Source: Adenanthera pavonina (Eukaryota > Streptophyta > Magnoliopsida > Fabales > Fabaceae). Taken from it: 64,000 nt of DNA. The notes under the pieces are model-generated. The model made no database searches. It was not told where the DNA came from and worked only from the letters and a program-made list of their open reading frames with translations. A program made the position numbers and the translations under genes. Positions within the stretch are counted from its first letter, which is position 1; every line of letters begins with the position of its first letter. Location: positions 13,869,501-13,933,500 of the forward strand of contig JAIVEN010000015.1 of assembly GCA_026686845.1 (NCBI GenBank), given 5' to 3'. Below are positions 39,089 to 50,210 of the stretch, one piece after another.

Positions 39089-39707
39089 GAGGTCAAGCTA
39101 CCATTCCAAAGAATATTAAAAGAAATAGTAGAAATACATCTATGAATAAAGGAGCAAAATTGAGAACTCGTCCTTATCTCTTTTAAGACATCATCAACAA
39201 AACCCCAATTTAACATGTTGTCACCTTTTTATTAATACAAAAGCCCTTTTTTCCTTTTAATCTTCTCATTGAGTGAATTACTTTCTGACTAATAACTATG
39301 TTGTCCTAGATGCATCTTCTAGGGACAAAACTAGATTGAAAAGGTGATATCAACTCATCCATGAGAGGTTTCAATCTATTAGCAATAACCTTAGACATTT
39401 GTATGCCACAGTACATAAGATGAACTTCTTTTAAAATAATAGGATGTGTTTTTTTTTATGAAAATAATGTGTAAATTAGAAATCACCATCTCAGTAAATA
39501 GGGACAGGCCCACAGTTCCAAAAAAGAAACGCAAAGACAAATTTTGAGTACCACTGTAGAAATAAAACCACTTGAATTCGAGACCATTGTAACAATTCAA
39601 GGCCGATCTAATTCAGGAGCGGCTCCTACGCTTTCTCGTTGGGTTCTCACCTCTCAGGCGCATTTCCATGAGCCTTTGGAAGTGATTGTTTGATGGGGCG
39701 TTCTCTC

Positions 39708-40144
39708 TGTTGGCTGCAATAAACAAAATGTCAGTATAAATTAATTCGAGTCGTGCCTAAGGACACTATCCTTAAAAGTTATTCTGTCACAAGTCGGCAA
39801 CTCCCCAGGATCAAACGGATTCTTCTTGCCAGAGCAACCCTTCAGAACAGCAGAAATAAGATAATGAAAAGCTCAATAGAGCAAAAAGGAAGAGAGGAGG
39901 AGCTCCGAATGTTGTCTGTAAGCTCAGTTTGCATTTAACTCACGCGTAGGGGGAAATCAAAGATTTTAAACTATGTTGGCCCATTGTTGTCTCGTTGTTG
40001 TGCACGCGAACCCATTCCTTCTCTTAGCCCTTTTACCACCCCATCATCACACCTTAGTATTTATACACTAAGGCCCTCTTTTGTTTAACCAATATGAGAC
40101 TTCTTTTAACACACACATACACAAAATACATTTATATTCTAACA
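39708..40144 (-). repeat. 3' LTR of the copia element
   Basis: 437 bp. On the minus strand it starts TGTTAGAATATAAATG and ends GCAGCCAACA. The neighbouring inner sequence ATGGGGGAT is the polypurine tract. The outer flank is CTCTC. Confidence 0.82.
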
Positions 40145-40778
40145 ATCCCCCATATGTGTTTAAACGTTTCAAACTTGGTGTCTTCCAACTATGAACCAGA
40201 CCTAGACCAATAATTCTTAATACATAGAGATGTTAGTGAAACATACGTTTTTATAAACCAACAAATCTTTGTTGTGCACTAAAGGCCTTATTAGTCATAA
40301 TATACCCCCACAATTTTTGCTATTAACGGCGGTTTTGCACTTTAAACGGCCATGCGTGTGCCTAGTGTTCAATGAATGCTCTAGAGACTTTGCCATGATC
40401 TCATAAAAGCAGCCCCACTTCACATTCATCCAGGTAATTTCATCAAGTGTATCTGCAATGAACATACCATCCATAAGGAATATAAAATCATTAAAAGCTT
40501 TACTTAGCTTCTCTAACAATGCATTCTAGCACTTTTTTAAAACCATAGGAAGGAATAATAATTTTAGTGCTAAGAGAATTAACACATGATTTGTTCTTAC
40601 CCATATCTTTCATATCAAAATTTGATACTAAGAAACTTTTAGTTTCTTCCACTATATCCAGGGTAGTACCAAAGATAAGCATGTCATTCACATACAAATA
40701 GATAATTACACAATCACTATTTATTATTTTTGTGTAAACACATCTTTCCACTTCCATAGTAGACAAACCATTACTTAA

Positions 40779-41203
40779 TGTAATGTCCGGCCGCTTCTTT
40801 GGGATTGATGACTATCCCCACAAACCAACACAAGTTCTTTCGATGTGCTTTATCCTCACTCACACACCTTTTTCCCAGGAGGTCATCATCCCCAAATTGC
40901 TCCAGGTCAAGCAAGCTTAACTGAGGAGTTCTTAAGGGATAGACTACCGAAAAGGTAAGTGCATCTTGTTGGTATAGGTAGTATCTATCAATTCCTTTAA
41001 GCTATCATTTAACCGTATAGTCCCATACCTATATAGTCTCTGGATCCCTCTCGTTCCGGTATGTATTCTATTCATTCATATGCCCCTTCCGTTTAGAAGT
41101 CTGCCAGGAGCCGCTCCTTGTCTGTGCCTCATCACTTTATCTAACCCCTACTTTTCTTGCACCGGCGATCACTCCCCACCCTCATCAACGCTCAGATGTC
41201 ACA
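40779..41203 (+). mobile_element. Cassandra-type TRIM solo LTR
   Basis: 425 bp, TGTAATGTCCGGCCGC to ..GATGTCACA, flanked by a perfect 5-bp duplication CTTAA (40774-40778 and 41204-41208). Removing it restores the host copia reading frame from 'LDQVLLS' to 'NGLSTMEVE'. The LTR carries a 5S rRNA-like segment, the hallmark of Cassandra TRIM elements. No second LTR or internal primer-binding region is present, so this is a solo LTR. Confidence 0.87.
40871..40941 (-). other. 5S rRNA-like segment inside the Cassandra-type LTR
   Basis: On the minus strand the order of 5S motifs is kept: ATCCC..AGAACTCC, CAGTTAAGC.TGCTTG (box A/internal promoter region), then GATGACCTCCTGGGAA (box C region). The middle part differs from a true 5S gene and the 5' end is lost. 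It is therefore not a functional 5S rRNA gene, but it may keep a Pol III-type promoter as known for Cassandra. Confidence 0.8.
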
Positions 41204-44154
41204 CTTAACAATACTTGATCAAGTTTCTCATGCAATTGTTTAGGTTCTTGTTTCAAACCATACAAAGATTTCACAAGTTTGCACACTTTGTTTTCTTACC
41301 CAGGAACAACACACCTTTCAGGTTGTTTCATATAAATCTCTTCTTCTAAATCACCATTTAGAAAAGCTGTTTTAATATCCATTTGATAAATATAAAGCTT
41401 ATGAGCTGAAGCCAAAGCAATCAAAAATCTTATTGAAGAAATCCATGTAACAGGAGAAAAGGTATCAAAGTAATTAATATTTTGTTTTTGTGAAAAACCT
41501 TTGGCTACCAGTCTTGCTTTATATTTACCAATAGATTTATCAGGATTATACTTCTTTCGAAAAACCCATTTACACCCAATAGGTTTTGCTCCTGGAGGCA
41601 AGTCTACTAAAATCCATGTTTTGTTTTGGTTTAGAGAATCAATTTCAGTTTCAACTACCTCTTTCCAAAACTTAGCGTCAAGAGAAGAAATAGTTTCATA
41701 AAAATTTGAGGGTTCTTCTTAAACTAAATAAGTGTAAAAATCATTTCCAAAAGAAGTTTCTTTTCTTTGTCTCTTACTTCTCCTTAAACTTTCAACTAAA
41801 TTTTCATTTGAGATATTGTCATGAAAAGAAGTTAGATTTTCAACTTTTTTAGAAGTATGCTGAACTTTTAAAGAAAAAATATTTTCAAAAAAATTTTGCA
41901 TCTTTAGTCTTAATAATAATGTTGTGATCCAAAATATCACTTTTCAAAATAAAAAATCTATAAGCAGCACTTTGTTCAACATAACCAGTAAATATATAAT
42001 CAAAAGTTTTAGAACCAATTTTTCTTTTTTTAGGCTCAGGTAACAAAACCTTTGCAAGACACCCCCACACTTTTAAATAATTCAAGTTTGGTATAAAATC
42101 TTTCCACAATTCATACGATGTCTTGTTTAATTTTATATAAGGAATCCTATTTTGTAAAAAACAAACAGATAATAAAGCTTTACCCTACAAGTTATTTGGT
42201 GCAGATGAACTTACTAGTAAAGCATTCATCATCTCCTTTAAAGTTCTATTTTTTCTTTCAGCAACACCATTTGATTCAAGTGAATATGGAGGAGTTATTT
42301 CATGAATAATTCCCTCTTTTTCACAAAATTCATTAAATAAAATAAATTCTCCTCCTCTATCCGACCTGACCTTTTTAATTTTTCTATTTAATTGGTTTTC
42401 AACCTCTACTTTGTATAAAAGAAATTTATCAAATGTTTCATTTTTATTTCTCAACAAATACACTTTAGTATATCTTGAAAAATCATCAATAAATGTTACA
42501 AAAAATCTTTTTTCACCTCTTGTCATAGTTTATTTCAAATCACCCAAATCAGTATGTATTAAAGAAAGTAACTCAGTTTCCCTTTAGGTAGAAAAATGAG
42601 ACTTTTTTTTAAATTTAGTTTTGGCACAAATTTTACATTTATTTAAAAAATTATTTTTTTTCACAGTGACTAAATCAAGTTTGCACATTTTCTTTAAATA
42701 TTATTTATTAATATGTCCTAAATGTGCATGCCACAAATGAAAAGAATCAATCATAAACACATGCGAATAAGCAAAGATGATACATTCTCATTCATTTTAG
42801 CATTAAGAACAAACAGTCCCTGATTACAATAACCCTTCCCAACAAATACATTGTTCTTTGTCATTACAATCTTATCAGATTCGAATGGTACTTTAACCCC
42901 AACTTTTTCCAATAGAGCTACAGAAACTAAGTTTGCTCTAACATTAGGCACATGAAGAATATCATTTAGAGACAAGGTCTGTCCAGATGTGAGCTTGAGT
43001 TCAACCTTTCCTTTCCTAAAAACTTTAGCAGTTCAAGAATTAGCAAGGTAAACATAATCTTCTCCTTCCTTAGCAGGATTGTAGGAGATGAATATCTCTT
43101 TGTTAGCACAAATGTGCCTAGTAGCCCCAGAGTCTACAACCCATTTCTTCACATAAGAAATAATGAGAGCTTAAGAAACAATTGCAACAATGATCTCATC
43201 ATTATCACTGTCATCTCCTTAAACCAAATTTGCACTTGGCTTGGGAGGATTATCACCTTTAGCTCTCTTCCTGCACTGAGCAGCATGATGGCCTGGTTTT
43301 CCATAGACAAAACAGTTGCCTTTCTTTTTGAACTTGGAGTTAGAGTCTTTGGATTTGTAATCAGGCTTGTTCTTAGAATCATTATTTGATGTAGAACTAT
43401 ACCTTTTGTTGAAAGGCTTTGTCTCCACCAGGTTTGCTTTGGAAGCCAACTCCTTTCCTTTTGCAGCTTGACTTTCCCTCCGGTTGGTATCCTCGATGAT
43501 GATGTGAGTGATAAGGTCTGACAGAGACAGTTGCTTTTGTTTGTGTTTTTGTTGTTTATAGTCGTTCCATGATTCTGGTAGCTTCTCGATCAGTATCCCA
43601 GCAATGAACTCATCAGGGAGGTTGGTTTTTTTAGCATGCAGCTCTTTTAGTAGCTTATGGTACTCATTAATTTGCATCTTGATGTTCTTGTCCTCGGTCA
43701 TCTCCCACTTGTAGAAGTTTCCAACAATGAACTTTTGTTTGCCAGCATCCTCAGCAGTAAACTTAGTAACTAGTGTGTCCTAAATTGTGTTTGTCTCCTT
43801 GTAGACACAGTACACATTGAACAAATCATTAAATAAAGTACTAATAATTGTGTGTCTATAGACCTTATTAGCATATTCCCAAGTAGTTTTCTAGTTTTGG
43901 TCAGCATCAAGAGCAGGTTGAGATTGAGTCTACGCCACTGCAACTCCATGCATGTCCAGGATAGAGAAGATCCGCTCTTGCCACCTTTTGAAATTCTTCC
44001 CATCAAACACCTCAATTTTGGATATGTCCAGAAACAACTTGGGCATTGGTATGGCAGGAACAGTAGTGGGAATGTAGCCTCCAGAACCACCAGAACTTGC
44101 AATCGCAACATTAACATGATCAACAAGGCGTGACTCTATAATAACTCTTAAGAT

Positions 44155-44518
44155 TGTTGGCTGCATAACCAAAATGTCAGTATAAATCAATCCAAGTTGT
44201 GCTCAAAGACATTGTCCTTAAGAGTTATTCCGTCATAAGTCGGCAAACTCCCCAGGATCAAACGGATTCTTCTTGCCAGAGCAAAGAATGTTGTTCGTGA
44301 CCTCAATCCGCATTTAACTCGCTCGTAAGGGGGGAAAAATTGGAGATTTTGAACTATGTTGGCTCATTGTTGTCCCGTTGTTGTGCGCGTAAGTTCATTC
44401 CTTCTCTTAATCCTTTTACTAACCCATCATCACACCTTAGTATTTATATACTAAAATCATCTTTTATTTAAGTAATAGGAGACTTCTTTTTAACACACAT
44501 ACACAAAATATAGTTATA
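44155..44518 (-). repeat. 5' LTR of the copia element, cut by a MITE
   Basis: Matches the 39708-40144 LTR over its length, but its outer terminus (TGTTAG..) is missing. The sequence runs straight into the MITE that starts at 44521. Confidence 0.8.
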
Positions 44519-44520
44519 TA

Positions 44521-44768
44521 CTCCCTCTGATCCTTAATATAAGACCATTTTAACTAAATCACGTGGATTAAGAATTGAAATTAAAACTAATTAACTACCT
44601 CGATTTCTCTGAAAATCTCAATATTTTTTCAAAATTTTCCTTATTTAATCTTTCTCTCTTTCTTTTTACATATATTAAATATGAACATTTTTTTAAAAAT
44701 ATATAATAAATATTATTTTATTATAAAAAATTTTATATTTAGGATTAAGATAAAATTAAAAAAACTCC
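44521..44768. mobile_element. Stowaway-like MITE (family A, reverse orientation)
   Basis: Starts CTCCCTCTGATCCTTAATAT after TA. The sequence then follows the reverse complement of the intact copy at 53332-53596 (AAGACCATTTTAACTAAATC, then AACTAATTAACTACCTCGAT). The far end (TATATTTAGGATTAAGATAA) is still recognisable but has lost the terminal CTCCCT. It lies between the copia LTR and the PORR promoter. Confidence 0.75.
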
Positions 44769-44793
44769 TGTGTGGGTGTGTGTAGAACCGGTG

Positions 44794-44800
44794 TATAAAA
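44794..44800 (+). promoter_or_regulatory. Likely TATA box of the PORR gene
   Basis: TATAAAA, 113 bp before the ATG at 44913 and only about 25 bp after the recognisable MITE end. A CT-rich leader follows. Confidence 0.5.
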
Positions 44801-44912
44801 TCCACTTATAGTCTAGCAGTCTCCTCTACTTTGACTTCGATAGGTCTCTCATTCTTCAATAGTTCTATTTGATTTCCTTCCCATGGCTCCTCTTATCTAG
44901 CTTCTGCTGCAA

Positions 44913-46322
44913 ATGGCCGTCCAAATTGTTAAACCTGCTTTAGTTTTTCGGACGAAGCAGTGCCACGTAGTTAGGAGAAGTCTTCATCCCGTTCCTATCT
45001 TCGGTGATGGTTCATGCTTTTCTGGGGGAATAAGAGAGTGGTATAACAGGGAATTACGATCCTTTGGGATCTGGTGGTCGCAGCATCCGACCCGATTTAT
45101 GACGACCAGCAGGCGAGTACAAGACAGAAGCCGCAATAAGAGGGTTCACGACCTGGAAATTGTAACCGAGAAGTGGAAGATAGCGTCCAAGGTGCTCTTT
45201 TTAATGGAGACGCTTAAAAAGGAACCCGAGATGATCATTCCCGTTCGGTCGCTTGAACAATACCGCAAACAGATTAATTTACCCAAGCCCCACAGGATTT
45301 CGGATTTCATTCGGAAATCACCCAAACTTTTTGAGCTGTACAAGGATCATAAGGGGATATTATGGTGTGGGATGACTGAGAAAGCGGAAGATTTAATAAA
45401 GGAGGAAGAGAAGATTCTTGAGCAGCAAGCAGATAAAGCAGCGGAGTACGTTACGAGGATGCTGATGATGTCACTTGATAAACGGCTTCCGCTGGATAAG
45501 ATTGCTCATTTCAGGCGAGATTTTGGCTTCCCGCTGGATTTCAGGACAAATTGGGTACATCAGTATCCTCGGCATTTTAGGGTGGTTAAGTCTGTAGATG
45601 AGGTAGAATTCTTGGAGCTTGTATCTTGGAACCCTTCATGGGCAATCACCGAGTTGGAGAAGAAGGTAACGGGCATGACTGAGAACGACTCTCACAACCC
45701 AGGTATGATTTCACTCGCATTTCTCCTGAAATTCCCTCCAGATTTTAAGAAGGTATGTCGATATGGTGGGAAAATTGATCATTTTCAGAAAAGGTCTTAT
45801 TTATCTCCATATGCGGACGCTCGGGATCTTAGAGCTGGGTCGCTAGAATTCGATAAGAGGGCCGTTGCCATTATGCATGAACTGCTTAGTTTTACTATCG
45901 AGAAGAGGCTAGTAACTGATCACCTCACTCACTTCCGACGTGAACTAGTGATGCCTCAAAAGCTTATGAGACTTCTTCTAAAGCACTTTGGCATCTTCTA
46001 TGTCTCGGAGAGGGGTAAGAGGTTTAGTGTATTCTTAACTGAAGCTTATGAAGGTTCGGAGCTGATTGAGAAATGCCCATTGGTCCTTTGGAAGGAAAAA
46101 GTCCAAAGCCTTATTGGTTACAGAGGAAGGAAGAAGAAAATCGCGACATTCAGTGACATGTCTGATATGGAAGGTGATAGTTTGCTCCGTAGTGATTCTG
46201 AGGAGGAGAACTTACATGTACAATTAGAGCAACGGGAAACCATGGATTATGAGGATGTTTTACATTTGGACAACTCTGATATGGATATCGGAGAAGTTAC
46301 CAGTGTATACCAAAATTTTTAA
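44913..46322 (+). CDS. PORR-domain organelle RNA splicing factor (WHAT'S THIS FACTOR family)
   Basis: Single-exon gene of 469 residues. An N-terminal basic, Ser/Arg-rich stretch of about 70 residues fits an organelle transit peptide. The PORR (plant organelle RNA recognition) domain follows, about residues 75-410. It contains 'RDRSRNKRVHDLEIVTEKWK'-type basic sequence, 'LPKPHRISDFIRKSPKLFEL', 'RLPLDKIAHFRRDFGFPLDF', 'YPRHFRVV', 'VSWNPSWAITELE', 'FLLKFPPDFKKVCRYGGKI', 'YLSPYADARDL', 'RRELVMPQKLMRLLLKHFGI' and 'FLTEAYEGSELIEKCPLVLWK', all family blocks. The C-terminus is acidic. Family members bind group II introns in chloroplasts or mitochondria; WTF1 and WTF9 are examples. Target organelle and exact orthologue are not settled from sequence alone. 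No sign of damage. Confidence 0.93.
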   Translation: MAVQIVKPALVFRTKQCHVVRRSLHPVPIFGDGSCFSGGIREWYNRELRSFGIWWSQHPTRFMTTSRRVQDRSRNKRVHDLEIVTEKWKIASKVLFLMETLKKEPEMIIPVRSLEQYRKQINLPKPHRISDFIRKSPKLFELYKDHKGILWCGMTEKAEDLIKEEEKILEQQADKAAEYVTRMLMMSLDKRLPLDKIAHFRRDFGFPLDFRTNWVHQYPRHFRVVKSVDEVEFLELVSWNPSWAITELEKKVTGMTENDSHNPGMISLAFLLKFPPDFKKVCRYGGKIDHFQKRSYLSPYADARDLRAGSLEFDKRAVAIMHELLSFTIEKRLVTDHLTHFRRELVMPQKLMRLLLKHFGIFYVSERGKRFSVFLTEAYEGSELIEKCPLVLWKEKVQSLIGYRGRKKKIATFSDMSDMEGDSLLRSDSEEENLHVQLEQRETMDYEDVLHLDNSDMDIGEVTSVYQNF

Positions 46323-49300
46323 AACATCTTGAGGTCATAATGATTTTTAAAATTTTCCATGCTAACTAACTATGTTATAATTCAATTGGCTCGAGAATGT
46401 GAATTTATATTGCTCATGTCATCAATAACCTTTTTTTTCGTTTGTCAATGCTGTAATCAATAACCTTGTTATTCTCTTTTAAGTGTTGTTTTCTTCTTGA
46501 GTTGGCCGCTAAATCTTATGACATTTCTTAGGTAAAATCTGTGATATTTGAAACGTGGAGTAGTTAAAGTAGAAATGTGGTTTAGATATCACAAGATAAA
46601 GACACCACAGTAATTACAAGCTTGGCTGAAGATTTAATTGAACACTAAAATGCAGAAAAGCATCAGAAGATTGCAGGTATTCTAGATGGTAGTAGAGGAG
46701 TAAAGAAATCTAGTTCTAAACCTGGGGATGGACCCATTTAGAAGAGGATTGTTTTAGTATTAACGGAAAGTGGTCTGATATGCATAATGTGTATCCTGGT
46801 AGGCTGGAAATTAAATTGTTTCAAAAGGACATAAATCACCATTAAATATGTATTGCATTGTGCTAGATAAATTTATATTTTGTTCATCGGGGAGACCTGG
46901 TATAGATGGGACCTTTAATATTGTATGCTGATATAATTATTTTAAACTCTTTTAGACATTGTCTGTTGCTGAGTGATTGTTTTAAATATTGATTTCTACC
47001 TTAATTTAGAGAAACAATTTGTTGTGGACGTGCGTTTTCAACATTGAATTGGCCTCAAGTCTCTGATACTCTATCTAATCAATAAATATGAACCTGATTT
47101 AGTTTTCTGATTGTGTCCTTTTCTCCAATATATGCTAAATTGAAATTCATTTCCATGAAAGATGTCTTTCTGCAAGTTATAATGATAATATTAGGAATGA
47201 GTATGTGGCTTCCAAGCAACAGTTTTTTTTTAGGGTTGTGACATCCTTGAAAAATGTTGAGTGGATGATTAGCGTGCCTTAATCAGTTATAAAATATGCG
47301 TTATAAGTGAAGGAAATTGAACCTTTCAAAGCTGGAATGCAGTTTTTGGTCATGAAACTGTATTGTTGCTGTCTTGAATGGGATTCCTTAGCCTTTTTTC
47401 TTAAGCTCTTTAATGTTGTAGTGATGATAGTGGACCTTAAATCAGATTGTTTTAACTCTTAAGATATCCTTATCTAATCATAGTAAATCAAAGTAGTGAG
47501 GATAATCTACCTGAGGGAATTGTCCTCTGAATTATATGCAAGACAAGGATTTGGATATATTAGATATTCAGTACTATGTTTATGATAATCATAAGAAAAC
47601 AATGGGCTAATTAATCTAGACAATCTTGTGTAAAAAATAAATAAATAAATAGACAATCTCGCTTTTGCTGTTGAATGAGTTACTGGTTTGTCTGCCTGCT
47701 ACTTGAAATCTGTTTTTCTGTTTCGGCATAAATGCATCATTCGGTTTTCACAGAGGGGAAAGATGCATTTGATTCAAATAATTTGGTGACATCAAACATG
47801 ATAGAAATTGTGCAAAACTCACTTTATGTTTGGCATGATGGAGCTATTTTTTAGGGAAATGGAAAGCAAAAAGGAAAGGGAAAAGAGGATTCCTAGAAAG
47901 ATTATTTTTTATTTATAGAAAGCTTGAACAATATATACCAAACATATTTTATATGAATCTTTTTTCATTTTTCCTTTCATGAAACTCCTTTCATGTGTAT
48001 CAAATCTAGCCTCTGTGTAGAGCAGTAGCCCTCTTTGTTCAAACCTTCTAATTGCTGCTATGGAGTTTTTTTAGTAGACAATCCAACATTGTGGGCTAGG
48101 AAGCAATCACGAGATATCCTTTTTCAAATTTTTTCAGGTAGGCTCTTCCTTGAACCCTTTAATGTTGCTTTCTTTTCCAGAATGTTTTTATTTTTTTTTG
48201 GGTAGATTTGAGAAATTAGAGCTGTTCATGTTTGAGATGAGCCTGCATGACAGGAAAGGAAAATGGTTTTGAAATTTTGTTATCCTTCCAATATTTGCTT
48301 GAAAGACTGATGCTGCTCGAAAGTTTTTCTTATCTTAATATTGGTTTAGTTAAATGCTTGTGCTTTGCTTCTGCCAAGTTGATTCATATTCATTTATATC
48401 TGCTTTCATCTTCATTATTGAGCACCTTTACTTTGCTCCCCTTCAGGCTGTATGTCACTGTCAAAGTACCCCGGAATCAATCTAATCACACCTGCCTTGC
48501 CCACTCCTGTTAAAAGCAAGTGTTGGTTTCAATTTCTTTTTCATAGACATTGTTATGTCAAATTATAGGCCAGAATAGGTGGCAAAAGAAAAATTATAGG
48601 CCAGAATAACATCCACTTGACACTCGTTTTTGACCTAATCATTGTGTAAAACTTGATTTTGTATGATCAAATTATTAGAAACTGGCTTGAGTGGGAGGTT
48701 TATCACTACCAAAATGTCTCTGGATATTTTTACACCACAACTCAGACTTGTGACTACAAATTATTGCAGATTTTAACTTTTTATGTTGTTAATTTTAAAT
48801 TGATGTCTGCTGGTGATCTGTTTCTGAGGTTGAATCTTGGGTGTATTTTCACTTTTCACAGATAATGCTTCTGGATATTTCTACTGTTTTCAGCTTTAAG
48901 TACTCACTTTAGGCCATGAGGTGGATTGTTCTAGACGTTGTCATGTGTGTCTCTTGCCTTTACATGAGACGTGTGAATGTGGTCCATGGACTGTTTACTA
49001 TACGGAGAAGCTTAATGCAGATTGCTGGTCACATTCATTCACCTTCTTCTTTTGGGGTCTTATGATCAACTGAAATTATTGTTGGCAGTTCTGCGGGTGC
49101 CAGCACGGTGGGCTTGCCATAAACAACTTATAATGAATGGGGAAATTTGGTTGCAGGGATCTGGATTCTGGTCTCCACTTTGACATTAAAATAACCATCG
49201 CAAATCTTCAAAACAGGGCAGCTTGCCGATACACTGAACAATCTTACACCCTGCTTGCATCTTCGAGACCCATTATTTTACAGGTCACTTTCCTGTGAGG

Positions 49301-50130
49301 TTGTGGTTTATTTATGCGTAGCCTACAGTACTCTTGCTGAATTTCTTATTTAGTCAGCAACTTGTAATAAATTATATAATAAATGCCATCTTCCTTAACC
49401 ACTATCAGTTTATCATCATCATCATCTTAGTCTTTAGCTCCCATCGCAATCACGACCATGTCTTTTACACGCTTTCACCTTCGTATCCTATCTGCTCACC
49501 ACCATTGTCTCCTTAGCTAACAATCGTTACTCACTGCTAGTATCACCAACATCATATTACTACTTACTGCTTTGTTGTTGGATTCATCGTTACCGACGTT
49601 TAAATGATTGTTTTACGGAAGGTAGATCAATTATTTGAACATTATTGTTTTATTTGTTCAGATCTTGTTATTAGTGTTCCATTACTAGTTACTACTACTA
49701 GTGATAAGATAGGGTAAGAGATGGGACTGACTGAATGAGATTTAAAGAATTGAAGAGGTTAGTTAATAACCAGTGTAAACATTAAACAAGATGGTGGGGG
49801 AGAAGTATAATGGGTAAAGATTAAAGAGGGACGGTAGCTAAACCGTATCGACTTTAAACAAGGAAAGCCAGCTGGTGGTCCTTACTCCGGAGACGTGACC
49901 ATTAATTATTCATAAGAGACACAGCTGGGTCGATATAAATGTTCATTGTTCACAAAGATCTTCATTAGGAAAAAAAAATATAAAGGAAAATGGAGACCAT
50001 GCTGCACTCTTCCTCCTCTTTTGAACTTTGAACTCAGGCACCCACTTACATTCAATGAAGGAATTAAAGGGCGTTGAAAATCCTCAACTACGCACAACAC
50101 CAATTAGGTGCTAGCATTAACTATTTTCAC
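46323..50130. other. 3.8-kb gene-free region between PORR and KCS10
   Basis: No coding gene supported. The plus strand is T-rich with many GT and TTGCAG-type sites, which looks like 3' UTR or non-coding transcript with introns. One exon-like stretch is 49158-49285, preceded by TTGCAG. It also has a 17-bp direct repeat (AATTATAGGCCAGAATA at 48561-48577 and 48592-48608). The last few hundred bases are KCS10 promoter. Confidence 0.4.
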
Positions 50131-50140
50131 CTACCTCCCC

Positions 50141-50148
50141 TATATACA
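50141..50148 (+). promoter_or_regulatory. Likely TATA box of the KCS10 gene
   Basis: TATATACA after a pyrimidine run, 63-70 bp before the ATG at 50211. No perfect L1-box (TAAATGYA) was seen upstream; near misses with a changed last base occur at about 49377 and 49937. Confidence 0.5.
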
Positions 50149-50210
50149 CACGCCCGTCATCAGCATAATCCCTCAAACTGTGATGATACAGCTATCACTG
50201 CACTTCCGCC

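Larger units (their letters stand above)
31192..39600 (-). pseudogene. L1-type LINE (non-LTR retrotransposon) split by two solo LTRs
   Basis: Minus-strand LINE in three pieces: about 39600-39089, 36420-34350 and 31705-31192. The first piece carries the RT start ('ANRLKPLMDELISPFQSSFV', 'NILWNGSL'). The second continues without a gap ('SNFHPSKGLQQGDPISLYLF', 'LCMDRLSYVIS', a damaged FADD box reading FVVDLLLFGEA, then 'GGIGLRKLKDLNQACIAKLK', a zf-RVT region and part of RNase H, 'RIMVESDSLI'). The third finishes RNase H ('RLVDTLAKFGKACELPF') and reaches a poly-A-like 3' end (T-run on the plus strand, 31192-31212). Removing the LTRs and one copy of each target repeat restores LINE continuity. The 5' part is absent, as usual for LINE insertions. 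Stops and shifts show it is inactive. Confidence 0.82.
39708..44518 (-). mobile_element. Ty1/copia retrotransposon, internally deleted, with both LTRs
   Basis: LTRs at 39708-40144 and 44155-44518 share long near-identical stretches. On the minus strand the order is: LTR, degraded primer-binding site (about 44132-44145), gag (44190-43219, with a CCHC-type knuckle 'CFVYGKPGHHAAQC' whose second Cys is Tyr), protease ('VDSGAT', about 43145), gag-pre-integrase (42975-42751), integrase ('VTFIDDFSRYTKVYLL', 'VRSDRGGEF', 'NGVAERKNRTL', 42526-42185), and reverse transcriptase ('GCKWVFRKKYNPD' to 'MDIKTAFLNGDLEEEIYMKQP', 41601-41296; 'IIYLYVNDMLIFGT', 40766-40500). RNase H is mostly deleted before the purine tract (40145-40160). 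Stops and shifts break it. RT is also interrupted by the Cassandra-type LTR. Confidence 0.88.

Noticed and set aside
40871..40941. A genuine 5S rRNA gene
   Set aside because: Only the central motifs are kept, the middle differs, and it lies inside an LTR with target duplications.
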